DNA of 49,157 nt, taken from NCBI GenBank assembly GCA_002428365.1, contig DIVW01000027.1, positions 14,596 through 63,752 of the forward strand, read 5' to 3'. Positions 15,774 through 24,766 of the stretch are shown in pieces (position 1 is the first letter of the stretch; each line of letters begins with the position of its first letter). Below the pieces are notes generated by a model. It worked only from the letters and a program-made list of their open reading frames with translations. It did not search any database and had not been told where the DNA came from. The position numbers and the translations under genes are program-made. The stretch comes from Propionibacteriaceae bacterium UBA6122 (GTDB lineage Bacteria > Actinomycetota > Actinomycetes > Propionibacteriales > Propionibacteriaceae).

Positions 15774-18410
15774 ATGACCGATCACAAATATGTCTATGAG
15801 TTCAGCGAGGGCGACGCCTCGATGAAGAACCTGCTGGGTGGCAAGGGTGCCAACCTGGCGGAGATGACCGGGCTGGGGATGCCAGTACCGCAGGGCTTCA
15901 CCATCACCACCGAGGCCTGCACCCAGTACTACGTAGATGGCGAGACCATCAACGACTCGATCAAGGCCGAAATCCTTGGCTACGTCGAGAAGCTCGAAGC
16001 GCTCACCGGCAAGAAGTTCGGCGACCTCGACAACCCGCTGCTGGTCTCGGTGCGCTCCGGTGCCCGTGCGTCGATGCCCGGCATGATGGACACGATCCTC
16101 AACCTGGGCATGAACGACGAGGTCGCCGAGCGGTTCGCCGACAAGACCAACAACCCGCGCTTCGCCTACGACTCCTACCGTCGGTTCATCCAGATGTACT
16201 CCGACGTGGTGATGGAGGTTGGCAAGTCCCACTTCGAGAAGCTCATTGATGAGATGAAGGAGTCCCGCGGCGTCATCCAGGACACCGACCTGACCGCCGA
16301 GGATCTCAAAGAACTGGCAGTGGAGTTCAAGGCCCAATACAAGGCGAAGGTTGGCGAGGACTTCCCCACCGACCCGGTTGAGCAGCTGTTCGGCGCGATC
16401 AAGGCCGTCTTCCGCTCCTGGGACAACCCGCGTGCGGTCTACTACCGCCGAATGAACGACATTCCGGGCTCCTGGGGCACCGCAGTCAACGTCCAGTCAA
16501 TGGTGTTCGGCAACACCGGCGACACCTCCGGCACTGGGGTGGCGTTCTCGCGCAACCCGGCCACCGGCGAAAAGGGCCTGTACGGCGAGTTCCTGATGAA
16601 CGCCCAGGGTGAGGACGTCGTGGCCGGCATCCGTACCCCGGAGACCATCGATCAGCTTCGCGATGAGAACCCCGAGGTCTACAACCAGTTCGTCGCGATC
16701 GTCGACAAGCTGGAGAACCACTACCACGACATGCAGGACATGGAGTTCACCATCGAAGAGGGCAAACTCTTCATGCTCCAGACCCGCAACGGCAAGCGCA
16801 CCGCGGCCGCAGCGTTCAAGATCGCTTGCGATCTGGTCGATGAGGGCCAGATCACCTCCACCCAGGCGGTGGCGATGATCGATCCCAAGCAGATCGACGC
16901 GCTGCTGCACCCGCAGTTCGATGTGGCCGGCCTGGCTGCCGCCACCCCGATCGGCAAGGGCCTACCGGCATCACCGGGTGCAGCTTGCGGCAAGGTCTCC
17001 TTCACCGCCGAGGACGCTGCGGCTCGTGGCAAGAAGGGCGAGGACGTCATCCTCGTCCGGCTGGAGACCACTCCGGAAGATATTGAGGGCATGCACTACG
17101 CCAAGGGCATTCTGACCGCCCGTGGTGGCATGACCTCCCACGCCGCTGTGGTGGCCCGCGGCATGGGCACCTGCTGCGTTTCCGGTCTTGGCGAGGTTTC
17201 GTTCGCGCCGGGCGGCCAGTCCTTCACTCTCGGTGGCAAGACCTTCACCTCCGATGACTGGATCAGCCTCGACGGCGCCACCGGCGCGGTCTACGGGGAG
17301 CAGATCGGCACCGTCCCGGCCGAGATCAGCGGCTACTTCGGTCGGATCATCGGCTGGGCCGACGAGGTGCGCACGATGAAGGTTCGCACCAACGCCGATA
17401 CCCCGGCTGACGCCCGCCAGGCCCGTGAGTTCGGTGCCGAGGGCATTGGGCTGTGCCGCACCGAGCACATGTTCTTCGAAGGCGATCGGATCGCCGCGAT
17501 TCGGGAAATGATCGTCTCCAAGACCGTTGAGCAGCGCGAGGCCGCCCTGGCCAAGCTGCTGCCGATGCAGCGCGGTGACTTCGAGGGCATCTACGAGGCG
17601 ATGGAAGGCTTCCCGGTCACCATTCGCCTCCTCGACCCGCCGCTGCACGAGTTCCTGCCCCACGACGAGGACGACATCGTCGCCCTGGCCGCGGAGATGA
17701 ATCTCGCTGTCGACGACCTCAAGGCCGTCATCGCCTCACTGCACGAGTTCAACCCGATGATGGGGCACCGCGGCTGCCGCCTGGATGTGACCTACCCCGA
17801 AATCGGCGCTATGCAGACCCGGGCGATCATCGAGGCCGCGATCAACGTCCAGAAGCGCCATCCCGAGTGGAACCTTGTTCCCGAGATCATGGTGCCGCTG
17901 GTCGGTGAGGTGAAGGAGTTCGTGTTCGTCAAGAACATCATCACCACCACCGCTGATGCGATCATCGCCGAGTCTGGCATCGACCTGAAGTACCTGGTCG
18001 GCACCATGATTGAGATCCCGCGGGCCGCTCTGACCGCCGACGAGATCGCCAAGGAGGCGGAGTTCTTCTCCTTTGGCACCAACGACCTGACCCAGATGAC
18101 TTTCGGCTTCAGCCGGGACGACGCTGGCATGTTCCTTGATGCCTACTACGACAAAAAGATCTACGAGAACGACCCCTTCGCCCGGCTGGATCAGGTCGGC
18201 GTCGGCAAGTTGGTCAAGACTGCCGTGGAGTTGGGCAAGTCCACCCGTCCCGACATCAAGCTGGGCATCTGTGGTGAACACGGTGGTGACCCGTCCTCCA
18301 TCGAGTTCTGCCAGCAGGTGGGGCTGAACTACGTGTCCTGCTCGCCGTTCCGGGTGCCGATCGCGCGCCTCGCGGCGGCGCAGTCGGCGCTGAAGGCTCA
18401 GCAGGCCTGA
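15774..18410 (+). CDS. ppdK: pyruvate, phosphate dikinase
   Basis: This 878-residue enzyme interconverts pyruvate, ATP and phosphate with phosphoenolpyruvate, AMP and pyrophosphate. The N-terminal ATP-grasp domain shows KNLLGGKGANLAEMT and RSGARASMPGMMDTILNLG. The central domain has GGMTSHAAVVARGMGTCC, with the phospho-accepting His. The C-terminal PEP/pyruvate barrel has ARQFGAEGIGLCRTEHMF-type, HRGCRLDVTYPEI and GICGEHGGDPSSIEFC motifs. Length is normal for the family. The ATG at 15774 gives the usual MTDHKYVYEF start; an ATG at 15750 is possible but its ribosome site is too close. No PPDK regulatory protein gene is adjacent. A 13-bp hairpin terminator follows the stop. Confidence 0.97.
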   Translation: MTDHKYVYEFSEGDASMKNLLGGKGANLAEMTGLGMPVPQGFTITTEACTQYYVDGETINDSIKAEILGYVEKLEALTGKKFGDLDNPLLVSVRSGARASMPGMMDTILNLGMNDEVAERFADKTNNPRFAYDSYRRFIQMYSDVVMEVGKSHFEKLIDEMKESRGVIQDTDLTAEDLKELAVEFKAQYKAKVGEDFPTDPVEQLFGAIKAVFRSWDNPRAVYYRRMNDIPGSWGTAVNVQSMVFGNTGDTSGTGVAFSRNPATGEKGLYGEFLMNAQGEDVVAGIRTPETIDQLRDENPEVYNQFVAIVDKLENHYHDMQDMEFTIEEGKLFMLQTRNGKRTAAAAFKIACDLVDEGQITSTQAVAMIDPKQIDALLHPQFDVAGLAAATPIGKGLPASPGAACGKVSFTAEDAAARGKKGEDVILVRLETTPEDIEGMHYAKGILTARGGMTSHAAVVARGMGTCCVSGLGEVSFAPGGQSFTLGGKTFTSDDWISLDGATGAVYGEQIGTVPAEISGYFGRIIGWADEVRTMKVRTNADTPADARQAREFGAEGIGLCRTEHMFFEGDRIAAIREMIVSKTVEQREAALAKLLPMQRGDFEGIYEAMEGFPVTIRLLDPPLHEFLPHDEDDIVALAAEMNLAVDDLKAVIASLHEFNPMMGHRGCRLDVTYPEIGAMQTRAIIEAAINVQKRHPEWNLVPEIMVPLVGEVKEFVFVKNIITTTADAIIAESGIDLKYLVGTMIEIPRAALTADEIAKEAEFFSFGTNDLTQMTFGFSRDDAGMFLDAYYDKKIYENDPFARLDQVGVGKLVKTAVELGKSTRPDIKLGICGEHGGDPSSIEFCQQVGLNYVSCSPFRVPIARLAAAQSALKAQQA

Positions 18411-18427
18411 AAGTAACAACAGCACAA

Positions 18428-18461
18428 CGCAGGGGCCCGGTCTTCGCACCGGGCCCCTGCG
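18428..18461 (+). terminator. strong intrinsic terminator after ppdK
   Basis: A perfect stem of 13-14 bp (GCAGGGGCCCGGT with its complement) encloses CTTCGC, 18 bases past the ppdK stop. It is followed by GCTGTTGG rather than a long T run. Confidence 0.8.
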
Positions 18462-18533
18462 CTGTTGGTCCGAAGTTCGCGCCGGGCGGTGTCGCTGCGC
18501 CGACGAGGCCAACCTTGGGGCGAGACTGCTTTG

Positions 18534-19409
18534 GTGGATCGACGAGCATTTCTGATCGGCGCCGGCGCGGTGTTGCTGGCCGGTTGTGCGCGAGCCGAGC
18601 CGGGGCCGGCCAGTCCAAGCCCGACGCCGAGCCCGCCGGATGCCCCGCTGATCATCGCCGTGGAGGGCTCCACCACCGGCGCGATCCTTGGCGCGGTATT
18701 GGTGGGAGCCTTGGCGAAGCTGGGCAGCGCAGCTACCGTCCAGCCCTATCCAGCTGATTGGTTGGCTGACCTTGGCGCCGGGACGCTGGTGGCCGCGCCC
18801 GTGTGGGCGACGACCGTGTGGGCTGGTCTTAGTGATGCTGAGGAGCTGCCTGAGGACGTGCTCGCAGAGTTGGCCGGATTGGTTGAACCGGCGGTGAGTT
18901 TGATGACCCCAGGGTTGGTCGATGGCGGGCTGGTGTGGATGGTGGCGGCCTCAACGGGGATCAAATCCATGGAAGATCTCAGCGCCTATTCGCAAGGCAA
19001 GGGTGCGGCAGTGCCCGCGATGGCGATCGAACGCAGCGATGGAGTGGCGGCCCTGAACGCCATCTATCGCACCAACTTCGGCACGCTCTCCCAGGAGGAT
19101 CCGGGAGTCCGCGCCCAGTGGTTGGTTGGCGGCCAGGCCGGGATCGGTGCCTTCCGGCGCACCGACAACCTGGGCGTGACTGGGCTGGTCGAACTTATCG
19201 ATCCCGATCAAATGTGTCAGGCCGATCCGCTGGCGTTGTTGGTCAACGCCGCCTTTGTGGAGCAGCGGCCCGATCAGGCGTTGGCGATGAACGCGGTGAT
19301 CCAGGCACTCACCAATAACGAGCTCATCGCCTTGCAGCAGCAGGTGGCCCAGGGCGGCCAGCTAACCGAAATCGCTCGCGCCTGGCTGCAGCCCCGAGGG
19401 TTGGGCTAG
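18534..19409 (+). CDS. OpuAC-like substrate-binding lipoprotein, orphan
   Basis: The roughly 291-residue protein begins with DRRAFLIGAGAVLLAGC: a twin-Arg-like signal followed by a lipobox ending in the Cys that would be lipidated. A Pro/Ser/Thr linker leads to a periplasmic-binding-protein fold with IIAVEGSTTGAILGAVLVGAL, VWMVAASTGIKSMEDLSAY and a C-terminal helix pattern (MNAVIQALTNNELIALQQQV). These resemble the glycine-betaine/choline-binding OpuAC family. The GTG at 18534 (or TTG at 18531) is chosen since the signal peptide begins there. No ABC permease or ATPase gene is adjacent, so partners must be elsewhere. The aromatic cage residues that define betaine binding were not verified. Confidence 0.72.
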   Translation: MDRRAFLIGAGAVLLAGCARAEPGPASPSPTPSPPDAPLIIAVEGSTTGAILGAVLVGALAKLGSAATVQPYPADWLADLGAGTLVAAPVWATTVWAGLSDAEELPEDVLAELAGLVEPAVSLMTPGLVDGGLVWMVAASTGIKSMEDLSAYSQGKGAAVPAMAIERSDGVAALNAIYRTNFGTLSQEDPGVRAQWLVGGQAGIGAFRRTDNLGVTGLVELIDPDQMCQADPLALLVNAAFVEQRPDQALAMNAVIQALTNNELIALQQQVAQGGQLTEIARAWLQPRGLG

Positions 19410-19416
19410 CGGCGGC

Positions 19417-20088
19417 TCAGTAGCCGGTGCTAGTGCCACCGGCCAGCACTGCCGCGGTGCCAGAAAGCCCAAGGCGAGTTGCGCCAGCTTCGATCATGGC
19501 CACCGCGGTGTCCCAATCCCGGATGCCACCGGAGGCTTTGACGCCGAGCCGGCCACCAACGGTGGCAGCCATCAGGGCCACTGCGTGCACCGAGGCCCCG
19601 CCTGCTGGGTGATAGCCGGTGGAGGTCTTCACGAAGTCGGCCCCAGCCGCTTCAGCTGCCTGACAGGCGGCCACGATCTCTTCGTCGGTCAGGGCCGCTG
19701 ACTCGATGATTACCTTCAGCACCTTTCCGGCCGGGACGGCAGCACGGACGGCGGCGATTTCGGCCTGGGTGGCCTCGGGGCGTCCGGCCTTCAGCAGGCC
19801 CAGGTCGATCACCATGTCGACCTCGTCCGCGCCGCGGGCGACCGACTCGGCAGCCTCATGCGCCTTGGCGCCCGGGGTGTGCTTGCCAGAAGGGAAGCCG
19901 CACACGGTGGCGACCTTGACCGATCCGAGCTCGGCAACCACCGGCAGCATTGCCGGGGAGATGCAGATCGAGTAGGTGCCCAGGGCGACGGCTTCGGCGG
20001 CGAGCGCAGCGACGTCGGCGTCGGTGGCGGTCGGCGAGAGCAGCGTGTGGTCGACGTAGCGGGCCAGTTCGGCAGGAGTGATAGTCAC
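19417..20088 (-). CDS. deoC: deoxyribose-phosphate aldolase
   Basis: This 223-residue class I aldolase splits 2-deoxyribose-5-phosphate into glyceraldehyde-3-phosphate and acetaldehyde in nucleoside catabolism. Visible family motifs are VDHTLLSPTATD near the N-terminus, DEVDMVIDLGLLKAG with the catalytic Asp near 91, FVKTSTGYHPAGG with Schiff-base Lys154, and VKASGGIRDWDTA with relay Lys184. The length matches the family. The GTG at 20088 is the only start that gives the normal N-terminus; longer in-frame sequence belongs to the shadow of the next gene. The stop lies only 7 bases from the convergent lipoprotein gene. No other nucleoside-salvage gene is adjacent. Confidence 0.96.
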   Translation of the reverse strand: MTITPAELARYVDHTLLSPTATDADVAALAAEAVALGTYSICISPAMLPVVAELGSVKVATVCGFPSGKHTPGAKAHEAAESVARGADEVDMVIDLGLLKAGRPEATQAEIAAVRAAVPAGKVLKVIIESAALTDEEIVAACQAAEAAGADFVKTSTGYHPAGGASVHAVALMAATVGGRLGVKASGGIRDWDTAVAMIEAGATRLGLSGTAAVLAGGTSTGY

Positions 20089-20119
20089 AGCACCCGACTT
20101 TAGCGGCTTGCCCGTTGGG

Positions 20120-21091
20120 TCAGGTTTCGCGAAGGGAGAACTGCCGCCGGTAGGAGGACGGGGCGACACCGGTGTTGCGCCGGAAGTGGTCGCGCAGCAC
20201 GACGGCGGAGTTGAAGCCGACCAGGGCTGCCACTCGCTCGACGCTCTCCTCGCTGCCCTCCAGCAGTTGCCGGGCGGCCAGCACTCGTTGTCCGTTGAGC
20301 CACTGGTGGGGGGTGGTGCCGGTCTCGGCCAGGAAACGACGGGCAAAGGTGCGTTCGCTCAGGTGGGCTCGGGCCGCCAAGGAGGCCACCGTATGACTCT
20401 GGTCGAGGTTGGCAATAGCCCAATCCAGCACTTCGGCCAGCCCGCCCGTGCAGCACTCGACCTCGGGGTAGTCGAGGTATTGCTGCTGGCCGCCATCACG
20501 TTGTGGTGGCACCACCATCCGCCGGGCGATCTTGGTGGCTGCGGCCGCACCCAGTTCGCGCCGGACCAGATGCAGGCAGGCATCGATGCCGGCTGCGGTG
20601 CCAGCGCTGGTGACAATGCTGCCGGCATCGACAAACAACACTCCAGGATCAACCCGGGCGCTGGGATGGCGCCGCTGGAGTTCGGCGGTGTCTCGCCAGT
20701 GGGTGGTGCAATCCAGCTCGTCCAGCAGCCCGGCCGCGCCAAGGATGAAAGCGCCCGAGCACAGGCTTAGCAGGGTGCTGCCGTCGCGATGGGCGGCCGT
20801 TAGGGCGGCCAACACCTGGGGTGGATAGTCCTGAACGGGCACTATTGGGGTGGCGGCGACGACCACCAAATCGCTGCCAGCAATCCCGTCCAGACCGTGG
20901 GTCGCGGTGATGCTCAGGCCTGGGATCTGGCCAGCGGCCAGCGGACGGCTGGGGTCGAGAGTGCAGATGCGGAAGTCGAAGCGCGGCAGGCCATCTTCGG
21001 TGCGGTCGACGCCGAATACCTCGACCGGGACGCCGAACTCGAAGACGGCGACCGGTTCGACGAGCACCACGCTCACCCGCTGCAAAGCCAT
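20120..21091 (-). CDS. GlxA-family transcriptional regulator (DJ-1/PfpI plus AraC domains)
   Basis: The 323-residue protein combines an N-terminal DJ-1/PfpI-like sensor fold (VSVVLVEPVAVFEFGVPVEV, LLSLCSGAFILGAAGLLDE with the conserved Cys elbow) with a C-terminal AraC DNA-binding domain. That domain has two helix-turn-helix units (TVASLAARAHLSERTFARRF and RVAALVGFNSAVVLRDHFRR, followed by the NTGVAPSSYRR end). GlxA-type regulators often control metabolic genes in response to small nitrogen compounds. The ATG at 21091 is upstream of all family sequence. A 19-bp imperfect direct repeat lies just upstream of its start and could be its own operator. The target genes are not evident. Confidence 0.92.
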   Translation of the reverse strand: MALQRVSVVLVEPVAVFEFGVPVEVFGVDRTEDGLPRFDFRICTLDPSRPLAAGQIPGLSITATHGLDGIAGSDLVVVAATPIVPVQDYPPQVLAALTAAHRDGSTLLSLCSGAFILGAAGLLDELDCTTHWRDTAELQRRHPSARVDPGVLFVDAGSIVTSAGTAAGIDACLHLVRRELGAAAATKIARRMVVPPQRDGGQQQYLDYPEVECCTGGLAEVLDWAIANLDQSHTVASLAARAHLSERTFARRFLAETGTTPHQWLNGQRVLAARQLLEGSEESVERVAALVGFNSAVVLRDHFRRNTGVAPSSYRRQFSLRET

Positions 21092-21103
21092 GCCATCAGC
21101 ATA

Positions 21104-21161
21104 GTGGCACTAATCCTTCGGTGCGCGACGTTTCCGCCACTGGTGGCACGTAAGCTTCGGT
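21104..21161. promoter_or_regulatory. tandem 19-bp direct repeat, candidate GlxA/AraC operator
   Basis: GTGGCAC-N6-TTCGGT occurs at 21104-21122 and again at 21143-21161, 39 bases apart, with 15 of 19 positions identical. It fills the 85 bases between the divergent regulator and small membrane protein genes. Tandem direct sites are typical of AraC-family proteins. A palindrome TAGTGGCACTA (21102-21112) overlaps the first copy. Confidence 0.55.
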
Positions 21162-21176
21162 AGAAAGATTGCAGCC

Positions 21177-21431
21177 ATGACCGGATTACTCATCGTCATC
21201 TCCATGATCCTGCTGATAGCGCTGGCGCTCGGGCGGCAACATCGGCGCACCGTCATTCGCTGGCGGCCCGGCCTCGACACCCGCAACGACCGCGACCTCG
21301 CTCGCCTCGAGGACGACCTGTTGGCGGTCGAACAACGGTCGCCCTACGAGGCCCCCAGCCGCGCCGTCTCCCAGACGGCTCCTCGTTGGGCTAACACGGA
21401 CTCCCGGCTGATCACGCGTTCGGCTGCCTGA
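21177..21431 (+). CDS. small single-pass membrane protein, unknown function
   Basis: The 84-residue product starts MTGLLIVISMILLIALALG, one hydrophobic helix. A basic RQHRRTVIRWRPG stretch follows, then an acidic, polar tail of about 55 residues. The helix plus following Arg residues would put the tail in the cytoplasm. It is divergent from the GlxA regulator and shares the direct-repeat region, so it could be under that regulator. Its last 20 bases overlap the convergent GT2 gene. The ribosome site is weak (AGAAAG). No family was recognised, and it may be an unexpressed frame. Confidence 0.5.
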   Translation: MTGLLIVISMILLIALALGRQHRRTVIRWRPGLDTRNDRDLARLEDDLLAVEQRSPYEAPSRAVSQTAPRWANTDSRLITRSAA

Positions 21432-22647
21432 CCCGTGGGCGATGCATCAACAGCCGCAGCGAGACGAAGCGCAGCAGCGTCGCAGCGGCATTGGCGAAGA
21501 CCAGCACCGCCACCTCCACGAGTTGCCCGGCGTCCGGCCAGTAGGTGGCCAGCAACCAAAGCGAGCCCGAGGTGAGCCCAAGCGCCAAGCCGAAAGCGAC
21601 CAGGCCACCGATGTGGTGCTTCACCGCGCCTTCGCTGCCAGAGATGCCAAAAGTGAAGCGGCGGTTAGCTGCAGTGTTCAGCACTGCAGTGATCAGCAGG
21701 GCCGCCAGGTTCGCCGCCTGAGCGCCGAAGCCGCGCAGCATCAGATAGAGGACGAAATAGGCCAAGGTGCTCCCCACCCCCACCACAGCGAAGCGCAGCA
21801 GTTGGTTCAACATGCCGGTTGGCACCCCGGGCACAGTCGCAGGCACCTGGTCGCGGGCGAGTTCGACGCGCAGCCTGGCCACCGGAATGCGCCCAGTGGC
21901 GAAGCCGCGCAGCAGCCGCGCCACCCCCTTGAGGTCTTCAAGGGCGGTGGCCACGATGTCGACCGTGGTGCCAGGATCGTCTACCCAATCCACCGGCACC
22001 TCATGGATGCGCAGGCCCGCCCGTTCGGCCAACACCAACAACTCGGTATCGAAGAACCAGTTGTTGTCTTCAATCAGCGGCAACAGCCGGTCGGCGACAT
22101 CGCGCCGCATCGCCTTGAAGCCGCACTGGGCATCGCTGAACGATGCGCCGAGGCTGGCCTTCAAGATCAAGTTGTAAGACCGCGAGATGAACTCCCGCTT
22201 CGGGCCCCGGACCACCCGCGACCCGCGAGTGAGGCGGGAGCCGATGGCGACATCGGAATGCCCCGAAACCAGCGGTGCCACCAGCGGCAGCAGGGCCTTC
22301 AGATCGGTCGACAGGTCGACGTCCATGTAGGCCACCACATCGGCGTCCGAGGCCAGCCAAACCTGGCGCAGGGCGCGGCCGCGTCCCTTAGCATCCAGAT
22401 GGACGGCCCGGAGGTGATCGTGGCGATCGGCCAACCGTTGGGCGATCTCGAAGGTGGCATCAGTCGAGGCGTTGTCGGCGATCACCACCCGATAGTCGTA
22501 GGGGAAGGTGCGGGCCAGGAAGTTGTCCAGGCGTAGTACCGAGGCGGCCAGATCCTGCTCCTCGTTGTAGACCGGGATGATCACGTCGACGGTCGCCGTC
22601 CGCAGGGTTTGCGGGTTGGCTGCGGCAACTGGAAGTAGTGCGGTCAT
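21412..22647 (-). CDS. GT2 glycosyltransferase with C-terminal GtrA-like membrane domain
   Basis: The 411-residue protein has a dolichol-phosphate-mannose-synthase-like GT2 domain with VDVIIPVYNEEQDLAASV, VIADNASTDAT, AYMDVDLSTDL (the DxD metal site), DAQCGFKAMRRD and EVPVDWVDDPGTTVD. It is followed from about residue 285 by a four-helix GtrA-type domain (LLRFAVVGVGSTLAYFVLY, NTAANRRFTFG). Such proteins make polyprenyl-phosphate sugars and help present them across the membrane. The ATG at 22647 with GAGGTGGG upstream is preferred to a GTG at 22656. It follows the GT39 gene by 10 bases, so it likely makes the lipid-linked donor that the GT39 enzyme uses. Confidence 0.92.
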   Translation of the reverse strand: MTALLPVAAANPQTLRTATVDVIIPVYNEEQDLAASVLRLDNFLARTFPYDYRVVIADNASTDATFEIAQRLADRHDHLRAVHLDAKGRGRALRQVWLASDADVVAYMDVDLSTDLKALLPLVAPLVSGHSDVAIGSRLTRGSRVVRGPKREFISRSYNLILKASLGASFSDAQCGFKAMRRDVADRLLPLIEDNNWFFDTELLVLAERAGLRIHEVPVDWVDDPGTTVDIVATALEDLKGVARLLRGFATGRIPVARLRVELARDQVPATVPGVPTGMLNQLLRFAVVGVGSTLAYFVLYLMLRGFGAQAANLAALLITAVLNTAANRRFTFGISGSEGAVKHHIGGLVAFGLALGLTSGSLWLLATYWPDAGQLVEVAVLVFANAAATLLRFVSLRLLMHRPRVRQPNA

Positions 22648-22657
22648 TGATCCCACC

Positions 22658-24721
22658 TCAGTTCTGGGTAGTCAGGTCGTAGACGGTGGTGCTGTCGACG
22701 GTCTGGGCGGTGAAGTTGCTCGCCACCCATTCGGCGATCTGGCTGGCCGAGTCGGAGCCACCGCTCGACTGGCCGATCGAACCAGCGACGTAGTAGTGGA
22801 TCTTCCCGGCGGTCACATAGGCCTGGAACTGCGCCAACGTCGGGGACGGATCGGAGCCGTTAAAGCCGCCGATGGCCATCACCGCCGCATTGCTGGCCAG
22901 CTGATAGCTGGCGGCATTCTGGGAGCCGGTGGTCGCGGCCACCCAGGTGTAATCGGAGGCATTCGCGGTGAGCAGGGCCAGCACCTCGCTGGAGACGTTT
23001 GCACCGTTCAGCAGGCCGCCCATGCCGCCACCGCCGTCCTGGCCGGTTTGGGTTCCGGTTTGGCCAGTTTGGGCCGGGGGCTGCCCGCCGCCGCCCGGGC
23101 CACCCTGGCCGTCGCCGCCACCCTGGCCGGGTCCGCCGCCCATGCCGCCGCCGGAGCTACTCACCGGGCCTGCGGTGACGATGGAGCCGGTATGCGCGGT
23201 GGCTGCGGTGTTGATCGAGTAGGCCAGCGGACCGATCAGGCCAGCACCAAGGGCAACTGTGAGCACAGCGGCGGCAACCTGTTTGGGCAACTGATCAGCC
23301 CAGATCATCGCCAAGCCACTCAGAGTGCCCAGCGCGAAGGCCGTCCAGCCCAGGTAGGCGTACCAGCTGCCAGCCTGCAGCAGCAGGACCAAGGCCCACA
23401 CCCCGGTGCCGAGGCTGGTCACACCGAGGGTGACCCGGGCAGCCCAGTGTCCACGGTTGGCCCACAGCGCGGCACCGCCGATGGCGACCGCGCCACCGAT
23501 GGCCGGGGCCAGCGCGACGGTGTAGTAGTCGTGGTAGATGCCAGCCATGAAGCTGAACACCAGCGCAGTGACGCTCAACCAACCCAGCCAAATGATCGCG
23601 CCGGCAATCAGAGCCTGCGCCGGGCTTTGGGTGCGGCCCTCGCCGGGCTGCCGCTTCCAGTTCAGCACCGCGACGGTGATCGCGCCGGTGGCCAGGATCA
23701 GTGCGGCCGGGATCAGCCAGGAGACCATGCCGCCGGAAACGCCTTCAAACATGCGCAGGATGCTCGTGGTGCCCCAGTTGCCACCATTGCCGCCGCCGAC
23801 CGAGCCGGTCTCGTTGCCGGTGAGCCGGCCTAGGCCGTTGTAGCTCAGGATCAGTTCGACGATCGAGTTGTTTTGCGAACCGCCGATGTAGGGACGCAAA
23901 GACGCTGGTGTTAGTTCGACCGCAGCCAAATACCAGCCAAAGGAGGCGATCATGGCGGCGAAGGCCACCAGCAGGTCGAGGATCTTCTTCTTCCAGCTCG
24001 CCGGTGCGGCGAACCAATAGGCCACCACCAGGGCCGGCAACACCAGGAAGGCCTGCATCATTTTGGTCAGGAAGCCCAGACCGATGGCGACTCCGGCAAG
24101 GGCAAGCCAGCCGCGGCCGGCATGCTCGGCGGCGCGGACGGTGAAGTAGCTGGCCAGCATCATGGTGAACACCAGCAGCGCGTCGGGGTTGTTGAAGCGG
24201 AACATCAAGGTGGCCACCGGGGTCAGCGCGAAGACGACCGCGCCAGCCAGTGCTGCCCAATGGGCGTTACGCGGCGTCAGCGGATGGGTGCCCTGGCCGC
24301 GCCAGCTCAGCAGGCTGCGGCGCACGGTGGCATAGAGCACCCCGACGCTGGCTACGCCGAGCAGGGCCTCGGGCGCCAGGATGCTCCAGGAGCTCAGCCC
24401 GAACAGTCGCACCGAAAGCGCCATCAGCCAGATGGCGGCCGGTGGCTTGTCGACGGTGATGGAGTTGCCGCCGTCCAGGGAGCCGAAGAACCAGGCCACC
24501 CAGTTGTCTGCACCTGCCTGAGCGGCCGCGGAGTAGAAGGAGTTTGCATACCCCGACGCCGACAGCCCCCAGAGGTAGAGGAAGCCGACCGCGACCAACA
24601 GCGCTAGCACACTGCCGCGTGCTAGCCAGTCGGGACGGTCTGCCACGTAGCCGTAGTGCGGTGCGGGCGCCTGGCCATCGGCCTTCGCCTCGGCCGGAGC
24701 CTTGATCTCAGTAAGGGTCAT
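22658..24721 (-). CDS. GT39/ArnT-like polyprenyl-phosphate-dependent glycosyltransferase
   Basis: This 687-residue GT-C membrane enzyme has about 11-13 helices. The first extracellular loop carries SFYSAAAQAGADNWVAWF and DGGNSITVDKPPAAIW, the conserved acidic and DKPP elements of the PMT/ArnT-like (YkcB) group. After the helices comes a Gly/Gln-rich linker (about residues 515-565) and a soluble C-terminal domain ending QIAEWVASNFTAQTVDSTTVYDLT. The family moves a sugar from a polyprenyl phosphate to an envelope acceptor outside the membrane. It is the first gene of a two-gene unit with the GT2-GtrA protein. An 11-base-period direct repeat stands 46 bases before its start. Acceptor unknown. 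Confidence 0.9.
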   Translation of the reverse strand: MTLTEIKAPAEAKADGQAPAPHYGYVADRPDWLARGSVLALLVAVGFLYLWGLSASGYANSFYSAAAQAGADNWVAWFFGSLDGGNSITVDKPPAAIWLMALSVRLFGLSSWSILAPEALLGVASVGVLYATVRRSLLSWRGQGTHPLTPRNAHWAALAGAVVFALTPVATLMFRFNNPDALLVFTMMLASYFTVRAAEHAGRGWLALAGVAIGLGFLTKMMQAFLVLPALVVAYWFAAPASWKKKILDLLVAFAAMIASFGWYLAAVELTPASLRPYIGGSQNNSIVELILSYNGLGRLTGNETGSVGGGNGGNWGTTSILRMFEGVSGGMVSWLIPAALILATGAITVAVLNWKRQPGEGRTQSPAQALIAGAIIWLGWLSVTALVFSFMAGIYHDYYTVALAPAIGGAVAIGGAALWANRGHWAARVTLGVTSLGTGVWALVLLLQAGSWYAYLGWTAFALGTLSGLAMIWADQLPKQVAAAVLTVALGAGLIGPLAYSINTAATAHTGSIVTAGPVSSSGGGMGGGPGQGGGDGQGGPGGGGQPPAQTGQTGTQTGQDGGGGMGGLLNGANVSSEVLALLTANASDYTWVAATTGSQNAASYQLASNAAVMAIGGFNGSDPSPTLAQFQAYVTAGKIHYYVAGSIGQSSGGSDSASQIAEWVASNFTAQTVDSTTVYDLTTQN

Positions 24722-24766
24722 GCACTCAGCAAAACCCCACGCCCTGAGGTGCCCTCCTGCGCAGCC

